64,000 nucleotides of DNA from Treponema sp. (GTDB lineage Bacteria > Spirochaetota > Spirochaetia > Treponematales > Treponemataceae). Made by a program: the position numbers and the translations under genes. This document shows, piece after piece, positions 24,340 to 31,226 of this stretch. Position 1 is the first letter of the stretch. Each line of letters opens with the position of its first letter. Below the pieces are notes generated by a model. The model saw nothing but the letters and a program-made list of their open reading frames with translations, made no database searches and was not told where the DNA came from. Location: NCBI GenBank assembly GCA_017553635.1, contig JAFZKN010000017.1:1-64000 (forward strand), in the 5' to 3' direction.

Positions 24340-24990
24340 ATGAAACGTTTTACAAAGGTGATTTTTATGGCTTGTGCGCTTGCCTTTATCACCGTTCCAC
24401 AAAATATTTTTGCACAATCTGCTTCAGGCTCTGCTAATTCTGAAGAATCAGACAACGATGGCGATGAATATACAGATGAAGGTGACTTTTACGAAGAGGA
24501 AGAGGAAAGACTTACCCAAAATGGTGCAGGTGACCAGTACCTTGAAGTAAAACTCATGCCTCTTTTCCCGCTTAACTTTGACGATCAGCTTTATACAGGC
24601 GGCGCCCTAACAATAGGTTATCATAGATTCTTAACCCAGTATCTTGCAGTTGGCGGAAATGCAATGTTCTCATACAATTCAACTATTGGAAGCAACATTT
24701 TAACAATGATTCCTTTAACTGCAAACGTAACTTTCCAGCCTTACATAGGGAAATTTGAATTTCCTATGACTTTCCATATCGGTGCGGTTCTTGAAAATTA
24801 CGTTCAGTATAAATATTTCCCTGGTCTCATATTGAAATTTGATGCAGGCTGTTACTATAGAATTAATGAAAGCTGGTCTGCCGGAGTTGAAGGTTCTTTT
24901 ATGTGGCTTCCTCAGTGGACTGGAGATTCATCTAAAAACGGCAGTTATATGGGCCTTGCAATAATGGCCGGTGCACGATACCATTTCTAA
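24340..24990 (+). CDS. predicted OmpW-like outer-membrane beta-barrel protein
   Basis: A 216-residue exported protein with a signal peptide ending near NIFAQS. An acidic linker (about residues 30-58, rich in Asp and Glu) is followed by about eight amphipathic strands (LEVKLMPLFPL, GGALTIGYHRFLTQYLAVGGNAMFSYN cut here, FEFPMTFHIGAVLENYV, YMGLAIMAGARYHF). The C-terminal phenylalanine after an alternating strand is the usual barrel-insertion signal. Treponemes have small OmpW/OprG-like barrels of this size. It is co-transcribed with the lipoprotein gene that starts 19 bp downstream. The ligand is unknown. Confidence 0.68.
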   Translation: MKRFTKVIFMACALAFITVPQNIFAQSASGSANSEESDNDGDEYTDEGDFYEEEEERLTQNGAGDQYLEVKLMPLFPLNFDDQLYTGGALTIGYHRFLTQYLAVGGNAMFSYNSTIGSNILTMIPLTANVTFQPYIGKFEFPMTFHIGAVLENYVQYKYFPGLILKFDAGCYYRINESWSAGVEGSFMWLPQWTGDSSKNGSYMGLAIMAGARYHF

Positions 24991-25009
24991 AGTGGAGTTA
25001 ACAAATCCG

Positions 25010-26113
25010 ATGAAAAAATATTTACATAGAACAGCAGCAAAAATTCTTTCCTCTCTGTCTTTAATTCTTGCAGGAATTATTTTCAGTTCATGTCAGGATC
25101 CTATTTTTTATCATATCAACCAGGAAGTAAAACTCGAAGACGCATCAATTTTCGGAGACGTTTTCTTTATAGCACGACATAAATACAACAATGAAGAACG
25201 GCTCTATTTTTCAAATGGAATAATTTATTATAAAAATGCAGATGATGACGGATATGGAAAATGGAAAAAAAGCACCAAACCAGCAGGAAGAGTTGTTTCT
25301 GTTGTTTCAGACAGTTCTAACCTCTACGCTTTAGTCTTCTCAGAAACTCGAGATGATTATGAAGGTGAAATGAAAATTACCGGAAAAAGAATTTACAGAA
25401 GCTCAGATGGCGGCAGTACATGGGAATTACATTCTGAATTAAATGATTTAATGACTACTCTCAAAGCAAAATCTTCAGTATCACTTATGTGCACTAATGC
25501 AATTAATCCAAACAACAGATATGCCTATGCAAACATAAAAGGAAAAGTTTACAACCTCGGTAACAATTCTTCTGCCGGTACAGGAAGCGCAGGAACTGAA
25601 GTCACAGTTTCTACAGTTTCATCAATAAGCAGATCATGTGTTTATGCAGGTGGAGTAAAATTTTTCAGCTGTTACGGTGCATGTACAGATGAATCAAAAA
25701 CTCAGTCAGCTTCAAAAATATTTGCCTCTGAAAACGGATCAGTATATATCTATAATACATCTGGAACAAAAATCGGTTCATCAAATCCATCTGTCGGAAT
25801 AATTTACGGAATTGCTTCTTTTGATAATGGTAATCAGTTTATGGTAACTTCATCCTCTGGTTCTGCCCTGATGCAGCGGCAGGGAAATGATGATTATTCA
25901 TGGTCAGATACAGATTATGCAAACCTTACTTCAACTTTAAGTTCTCTTTATGAAGGAATGTATGCACTTGCAGTAGATCCTTCTATGCCGGCTTTATCAA
26001 GCACCGCATATGCAGGACTTAATGTTTATGGAACCGGATCAAACTCTGCGTTATTCTCTCATGAAGGACTCTGGGCATATTACCCGGCACGTGCGAAATG
26101 GAATATTGAGTAA
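25010..26113 (+). CDS. lipoprotein with Asp-box motif (possible beta-propeller)
   Basis: A predicted lipoprotein of 367 residues with lipobox FSSC (Cys near residue 28). The mature protein is rich in beta-strand, Ser and Gly and contains one clear Asp-box (BNR) motif, SSDGGSTWEL, near residue 130, with weaker strand-turn units around it, as in sialidase-type or WD-like propellers. No sialidase catalytic residues are evident. The start at 25010 has GGAG twelve bases upstream and follows the barrel gene directly, so the pair may act together at the outer membrane. Function unknown. Confidence 0.65.
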   Translation: MKKYLHRTAAKILSSLSLILAGIIFSSCQDPIFYHINQEVKLEDASIFGDVFFIARHKYNNEERLYFSNGIIYYKNADDDGYGKWKKSTKPAGRVVSVVSDSSNLYALVFSETRDDYEGEMKITGKRIYRSSDGGSTWELHSELNDLMTTLKAKSSVSLMCTNAINPNNRYAYANIKGKVYNLGNNSSAGTGSAGTEVTVSTVSSISRSCVYAGGVKFFSCYGACTDESKTQSASKIFASENGSVYIYNTSGTKIGSSNPSVGIIYGIASFDNGNQFMVTSSSGSALMQRQGNDDYSWSDTDYANLTSTLSSLYEGMYALAVDPSMPALSSTAYAGLNVYGTGSNSALFSHEGLWAYYPARAKWNIE

Positions 26114-26225
26114 AGCGTGCGCGTAAACCACGTTTCCGGCGTCGCACAGACTTCACGCGCGACGTTCGAGTTCGTGGTACGAACTCTCTTTCACTTGTAT
26201 TTAATTCTGCCACGAACGTTCGAGT
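26114..26225. repeat. CpG-rich intergenic block with nested inverted and direct repeats
   Basis: This gap looks unlike its AT-rich surroundings. ACGTTCGAGTT occurs twice (26162-26172 and 26216-26226). GAGTTCG/CGAACTC (26168-26186) forms a hairpin with loop TGGTA. GTTCGTGG (26170-26177) pairs with CCACGAAC (26210-26217). GCGCGT near 26119-26124 can pair with ACGCGC at 26155-26160. No open frame with gene features is present. It may hold the end of the preceding operon, an operator, or a small mobile or structural repeat. Confidence 0.5.
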
Positions 26226-26254
26226 TTGCGATAAAAATCGCTCTGTGATATAAT
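26226..26254 (+). promoter_or_regulatory. rarA-fusion promoter
   Basis: TTGCGA (26226-26231), 17-bp spacer, TGATATAAT with an extended -10 (TATAAT 26249-26254). The ATG is nine bases on, so the leader is about 2-3 nt. The -35 directly abuts the second ACGTTCGAGTT repeat. Confidence 0.6.
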
Positions 26255-26263
26255 TTAACCATA

Positions 26264-28753
26264 ATGGATGAGCTTTTTTCCTCTTCAGCTTTATTAAAGG
26301 AACCTCTTGCTGCACGCATGCGTCCACAGAACCTCGACGAATATATCGGACAGGATCACATTGTCGGACGCGGAAGGCTTTTACGCCGTGCAATTGCTGC
26401 AGACCAGCTTACATCCGTTATTTTTTACGGACCGCCTGGTTCAGGAAAAACAACGCTCGCGCGCGTCATTGCAAACCACACACAGAGTAACTTTATTACA
26501 CTCAACGCCGTTCTTACAGGCGTTGCAGACATCCGCGTTTCGATTAAACAGGCAGAAGATTATTTTAATCTTTACAATAGAAGAACAATCCTTTTTGTTG
26601 ACGAAGTTCACAGATGGAACAAGGCCCAGCAGGACGCGCTTTTACCGTGGGTAGAGAACGGTACGATAATCTTAATCGGTGCGACAACCGAAAATCCTTT
26701 TTTTGAGGTTAACAAAGCGCTCGTAAGCCGAAGCCGCGTGTTCCAGCTAAAGCCGCTTACACAGGACGATTTAAAAAAGGCAGCCGAACAGGCACTTAAA
26801 AATGTAGAACGTGGCTACGGTCACTGGAACGTTCAGTTTGAAGAAGGCGCTCTCGAGCATTTAATCGAAACGGCAAACGGTGACGCGCGCTCGCTTTTAA
26901 ATGCACTTGAACTTGCAGTAGAAACTACGCCCGATAAATGGAACCCTGCAGGCGATCCGCCGGAACCTGCTTACGGAAGTACGATTTACATTTCAAAAGA
27001 AGCGGCAGAAGAATCGATTCAGAAAAAGGTTGTGTTATACGACAGGGACGGAGATTATCATTACGATATAATTTCTGCATTCATAAAGTCACTTCGGGGA
27101 CGCGACCCTGATGCTGCAATGTACTGGCTTGCAAGAATGGTAAGGGCCGGAGAAGATCCGCATTTTATTTTCAGGCGCATGCTCATTTCTGCGTGTGAAG
27201 ATACAGGGCTTGCAGATCCTCTTGCAATTACAGTAGTTACTTCATGCGAGGAAGCTTTTGACAGAGTCGGACTTCCAGAAGGAAGATATCATCTTGCACA
27301 CGCCGCACTTTATCTTGCAACATGTCCTAAGTCAAACAGCTCGATGGCTTTCTTTGACGCACTTTCTTCTGTAGAAAAAGAAGATGCAGAAGTTCCTAAT
27401 CATTTAAAAGATTCAAGCCGCGATGCAGAAGGCTTTGGTCATGGTTCAGGGTATCTTTATCCTCATGCATACCGCGATCACTGGGTTGCACAGCAGTATC
27501 TTCCCGATGAACTTATGGGAAGAGTTTTCTATACTCCAAGTACTCAGGGTTATGAAAACACAATCAGAAACGATGTTCTTTCGCGACGTGAGCTGCAGAT
27601 TGCCGCAATTCTTGAAAAGTCAGATTACTATTCTCAAAGTGAACAGTCTTCACCGGAGCTTACCGGTTCAAAAAATAACGACGCGCCGCTTTCTCATGTT
27701 CCGCATAAATCTGCAACTGCAAAAAGCTGTGCAAATGAAATGTCTGAATTTGGATCAAACCCGATTTCTGAATGGTGGATGAACGAACACTTTAAATCGG
27801 GAATTAAAAAGATTTCAGAAAACCTTACGTTCAGTCCGGTAAACCAGTACAAGGAAACTGCACTTGATAAGGCAGACAAATCATGGCAGTCGCGGATTGA
27901 TTCCAACAGAGCAGAAATTCTTTTACAGATAAGAGATACGATGACAGGCATTGCAACTCTTTCTCGCCATGAGCGGAGTTTAATATGGAATGCAGATGAC
28001 GGACTTTTACTTTGGGAAATTGCACGCAAAACTCCAGAGGGCGTTACATGCGGTGTATGCCGCTCGCAAAAGGGTAAAGAAGTTTTAGAGCAGTACAGCC
28101 GTACTCTTGGTAATCTTGATAAGCCTGTTCTTGAATATCAGAAAGATGATCAGAGTTTTTCTGACATGCTTGATGTTTTTGCGTTAAAGGGAATTGCATT
28201 TGATCACATATTCTTTAGAAACCCGTTTGTAAATGTTAATTCAATTTCTGAACTTATCGAAGAAATTAAAAATGTAAGTTCGCGTTCAGAAGAAACAAGC
28301 CCGCTTGCCAAAAACTTTAACATAATCATTGCTCAGAAAATTCCATGCAACGGACAACGCATCTCGCGTCTGATTGCATCACAGGTTTTAGGAAACAAAC
28401 TTTTTGAACCATACAACACTCTTCTTTCTACAATGGAAGAAGCAGAAGAAAAATTTTTCGGTGACAGAACAAATCCGATTTTTGAATGGAACAATGATAC
28501 AATCGTAAAAATGTTTAAAGACGCAGGCTTTAAAGTTTCTTATGAAGTTGAACGAATCATAGAAAAGCGCCGCATTACAAAGCGCGAAATTGCTAACTGG
28601 TTCAACTTAGATACTTCTGCTTATGCCCATGCAGTCGCAGAAGCAATTGGAGATGCAAGCCTTCCTAAAATTGCAAATCTTCTGGAAAATTCGGCAGAAC
28701 ACACTGTGTTTAACTGGGAAACAGAAATTGCATTTTTAACGGTTTCACTGTAA
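26264..28753 (+). CDS. rarA: RarA/MgsA-type AAA+ ATPase fused to a C-terminal methyltransferase-like domain
   Basis: An 829-residue protein. Residues about 1-445 are RarA (MgsA), a clamp-loader-like ATPase acting at stalled replication forks: RPQNLDEYIGQDHIVG, Walker A GPPGSGKTT, Walker B ILFVDEVHRW, sensor GATTENP, and the tetramerisation region ending near NDVLSRREL. Ordinary RarA stops there. About 380 further residues follow: a low-complexity linker, then RSLIWNADDGLLLWEIARKT (near 571), which resembles a Rossmann-like methyltransferase motif I without its usual glycine pattern, and a helical end with KRRITKREIANWFN. RarA plus an unknown domain is known from other bacteria; the added function is undefined. 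The gene is nearly leaderless. Confidence 0.88.
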   Translation: MDELFSSSALLKEPLAARMRPQNLDEYIGQDHIVGRGRLLRRAIAADQLTSVIFYGPPGSGKTTLARVIANHTQSNFITLNAVLTGVADIRVSIKQAEDYFNLYNRRTILFVDEVHRWNKAQQDALLPWVENGTIILIGATTENPFFEVNKALVSRSRVFQLKPLTQDDLKKAAEQALKNVERGYGHWNVQFEEGALEHLIETANGDARSLLNALELAVETTPDKWNPAGDPPEPAYGSTIYISKEAAEESIQKKVVLYDRDGDYHYDIISAFIKSLRGRDPDAAMYWLARMVRAGEDPHFIFRRMLISACEDTGLADPLAITVVTSCEEAFDRVGLPEGRYHLAHAALYLATCPKSNSSMAFFDALSSVEKEDAEVPNHLKDSSRDAEGFGHGSGYLYPHAYRDHWVAQQYLPDELMGRVFYTPSTQGYENTIRNDVLSRRELQIAAILEKSDYYSQSEQSSPELTGSKNNDAPLSHVPHKSATAKSCANEMSEFGSNPISEWWMNEHFKSGIKKISENLTFSPVNQYKETALDKADKSWQSRIDSNRAEILLQIRDTMTGIATLSRHERSLIWNADDGLLLWEIARKTPEGVTCGVCRSQKGKEVLEQYSRTLGNLDKPVLEYQKDDQSFSDMLDVFALKGIAFDHIFFRNPFVNVNSISELIEEIKNVSSRSEETSPLAKNFNIIIAQKIPCNGQRISRLIASQVLGNKLFEPYNTLLSTMEEAEEKFFGDRTNPIFEWNNDTIVKMFKDAGFKVSYEVERIIEKRRITKREIANWFNLDTSAYAHAVAEAIGDASLPKIANLLENSAEHTVFNWETEIAFLTVSL

Positions 28754-28759
28754 AATAGA

Positions 28760-28835
28760 TATAATACACATTTTCGTTGCCCGGCAACGCCACATTCAAC
28801 TCAGAATGCGGACTATATTTATTCAGGAGATAATT
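28760..28835 (+). promoter_or_regulatory. adk leader with TATAAT and two dyads
   Basis: A consensus TATAAT (28760-28765) without a clear -35 is followed by a perfect hairpin CGTTGC/GCAACG (28775-28789) and an imperfect dyad CCACATTC/GAATGCGG (about 28791-28811). AGGAG at 28825-28829 precedes the adk ATG. The hairpins have no U-run, so they are not terminators; they may stabilise the mRNA or regulate it. Confidence 0.45.
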
Positions 28836-29462
28836 ATGAATTTTATTTTTTTAGGACCTCCAGGAGCAGGGAAAGGCTCTCTCGCTGTAAAAGTTAAGGA
28901 AGCTTATAACATTCCTCACATTTCAACTGGTGATATTTTCAGAGCAAACATCAAGGCTCAGACTCCGCTTGGAGTAAAGGTAAAGGCTATCATCGATTCT
29001 GGAAGCCTTGTAAGCGATGACCTTACATTTGAACTTGTAAAAGACCGTCTTGCTCAGGATGACTGCAAAAACGGTTTTATTCTTGACGGTTTCCCACGCA
29101 CAATTCCACAGGCAGAAATGCTTGAAACTCTCGGACTTAAGCTTGACTGCGTAAACTTTACAATCGCAGACGAAATCGTAATCAAACGTTTAAGCACACG
29201 CCGTGTTTGTAAAGCATGCGGAGCAAACTTTAACGTTGCAACAAAACCACCAAAGAAAGAAGGAATCTGTGACGAATGTGGTGGAGAACTCTATCAGAGA
29301 GACGACGATAAACAGGAATCAATTCTTCACAGAATGGATGTTTACCGCGAACAGACAGAACCATTAATCGATTTCTACCGCAAAAAGGGAACAATCACAG
29401 ACCTCGATGCAGGAATCGAAACAGACATACTTCTCGAAAAATTTAAAGAAATTTTTAAATAA
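28836..29462 (+). CDS. adk: adenylate kinase, zinc-lid type
   Basis: Adk interconverts ATP and AMP with 2 ADP in the cytoplasm. The P-loop is GPPGAGKGSLA (Ser where Thr is commonest), the AMP site is HISTGDIFRANI, DGFPRTIPQAEML is conserved, and the long lid (about residues 120-160) has four cysteines, CKACGANF and CDECGGEL, a structural zinc site. The protein has 209 residues, the normal long form. The start at 28836 is set by AGGAG; ten upstream codons belong to the leader. ilvB begins six bases after its stop. Confidence 0.96.
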   Translation: MNFIFLGPPGAGKGSLAVKVKEAYNIPHISTGDIFRANIKAQTPLGVKVKAIIDSGSLVSDDLTFELVKDRLAQDDCKNGFILDGFPRTIPQAEMLETLGLKLDCVNFTIADEIVIKRLSTRRVCKACGANFNVATKPPKKEGICDECGGELYQRDDDKQESILHRMDVYREQTEPLIDFYRKKGTITDLDAGIETDILLEKFKEIFK

Positions 29463-29468
29463 GCAGCA

Positions 29469-31208
29469 ATGAAAAAGACCGGATCACAAATTATTACAGA
29501 ATTACTCAAAATGCACGGAATTGAACTTGTCGCAGGAATCCCGGGCGGTTCCATTCTTCCTCTTTACGATGAACTTACCAGAAGCGGTATTAAACATATT
29601 CTGGTAAGACAGGAGCAGTCGGCAGGTTTTATCGCACAGGGAATTGCGCGAACAACAGGCAGACCTGCAGTGTGCTTTGCAACAAGTGGTCCGGGAGCAA
29701 TGAATCTTTTAACATCAATTGCTGATGCTAAATGCGATTCAATTCCAATCATTGCAATTACAGGTCAGGTAAATCTTCCGTTAATCGGAACTGATGCTTT
29801 TCAGGAAGCAGATACGTTCGGGCTTTCTTTTCCGATTACAAAACATTCGGTAATGGTAAAGTCTGCACGCGAGCTTCTTGAGGTTATTCCGATGTGTTTT
29901 AAAATTGCTGCAAGCGGAAGACCGGGACCTGTTTTAATTGACGTTCCTAGAAATGTTCAGCTTGAAGAAGTTGAATTTGACTCATGGCCAAAAATAAATT
30001 CTAAAAAGTTAATTACAAAATTCCACACAGATAAAAAACACATGTCAGAAGTTTTAAATGAAATGTCTGACGTAATGTTAAAGGCAAAAAAGCCTGTTCT
30101 CTTTGCAGGCGGTGGATGCAACAACACAGAAAGTGCAAAAGGAATTGCATCCCTTCTTTCTTCTTACGAGATTCCTGTTGTTTCAAGCTTAATGGGAATC
30201 GGTGCAGTTTCGTGCAAAAGCGTAAACTATCTTGGAATGGTAGGAATGCACGGAAGCGTTGCGGCAAACCAGGCGATGTATGACAGTGATCTGGTTTTAG
30301 CATGCGGCGTTCGTTTTGATGACAGGGCAATCGGTGTTGCTTCCCAGTTCTGTCCTAAAGCAAAAATACTTCACATCGACATTGACGCAGCAGAAATAAA
30401 TAAAATCTACAGCGCAAATCTTTCTTTAGTTGCAGATGTAGAATCAAGTCTTCCTGTTCTTGCGCAGTTGATTTTTGAAAAAACTAAAAAAGCAGATTCT
30501 GATTTAACTAAATATACAGAAAGCCGCGCATCGTGGTTAAAAAAGATGTCACTTCTTAGAAAAAAAACTTTTTCTGTAGAATGCGGGCAGAATAAAAAAT
30601 CAAAGCTTACAAACCCACGCTCGTTTATTGCCAGCATTCCAGAAAATGCAGCTCTTGCAGGTTTAAAGCCAGAAGATTTACTTGTAACGACAGATGTTGG
30701 ACAGCACCAGATGTTTGCAGCCCAGTATTATCCTGTTTCAGCACCGCATACTTTCCTTACATCAGGCTCACTTGGAACAATGGGCTTTGGTCTTCCTGCG
30801 GCAATCGGCAGTGCACTTGCAAATCCTAAAAAAAGAACCGTTTGCATTTCGGGTGACGGCTCGATTATGATGAACATTCAGGAGCTTGCAACTCTTGCCG
30901 AGCTTGATTTGCCTGTAACTGTAATCGTTTTTGTAAACGGAACTCTCGGAATGGTTTACCAGCAGCAGAAATATCTTTTTGATAAAAACTACAGCGCATC
31001 TGTCTTTGGTAAAAACCCGGACCTCCTTACAATTGCAAGGGGTTTTGGAATCGAAGCAATTGACGCAGATACAGACAGAGACTGGGCAAAAAAGGCATTT
31101 TCTAAAGCAGGAAGCAAGCCGCGCTTTGTAACTGTAAAAGTAAGCTCAGAAGAAGACGTTCTCCCATATGTAAAAGCCGGCTGTCCGAATGTAGAATCTA
31201 TTCATTAA
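29469..31208 (+). CDS. ilvB: acetolactate synthase, large (catalytic) subunit
   Basis: A ThDP-dependent enzyme of 579 residues that condenses two pyruvates to 2-acetolactate, or pyruvate with 2-oxobutyrate, for valine, leucine and isoleucine synthesis. ThDP glutamate in HILVRQEQSAGF (near residue 48), FATSGPGAMNLLTSIADA, ITGQV, and the GDGSIMMNIQELATLAE ThDP-binding motif near 460 are all present; the FAD-binding middle supports an anabolic enzyme. No small regulatory subunit (ilvN/ilvH) adjoins it, so feedback control would need a distant gene. It is co-transcribed with adk, an unusual partner. Confidence 0.93.
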   Translation: MKKTGSQIITELLKMHGIELVAGIPGGSILPLYDELTRSGIKHILVRQEQSAGFIAQGIARTTGRPAVCFATSGPGAMNLLTSIADAKCDSIPIIAITGQVNLPLIGTDAFQEADTFGLSFPITKHSVMVKSARELLEVIPMCFKIAASGRPGPVLIDVPRNVQLEEVEFDSWPKINSKKLITKFHTDKKHMSEVLNEMSDVMLKAKKPVLFAGGGCNNTESAKGIASLLSSYEIPVVSSLMGIGAVSCKSVNYLGMVGMHGSVAANQAMYDSDLVLACGVRFDDRAIGVASQFCPKAKILHIDIDAAEINKIYSANLSLVADVESSLPVLAQLIFEKTKKADSDLTKYTESRASWLKKMSLLRKKTFSVECGQNKKSKLTNPRSFIASIPENAALAGLKPEDLLVTTDVGQHQMFAAQYYPVSAPHTFLTSGSLGTMGFGLPAAIGSALANPKKRTVCISGDGSIMMNIQELATLAELDLPVTVIVFVNGTLGMVYQQQKYLFDKNYSASVFGKNPDLLTIARGFGIEAIDADTDRDWAKKAFSKAGSKPRFVTVKVSSEEDVLPYVKAGCPNVESIH

Positions 31209-31214
31209 ACCGTT

Positions 31215-31220
31215 TATAAT
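31215..31220 (+). promoter_or_regulatory. possible -10 of the first FGE-repeat lipoprotein gene
   Basis: A consensus TATAAT lies six bases before the ATG at 31227, with no convincing -35 in the end of ilvB. If used, the mRNA would be leaderless. No Shine-Dalgarno is present. Confidence 0.35.
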
Positions 31221-31226
31221 GGTTTT

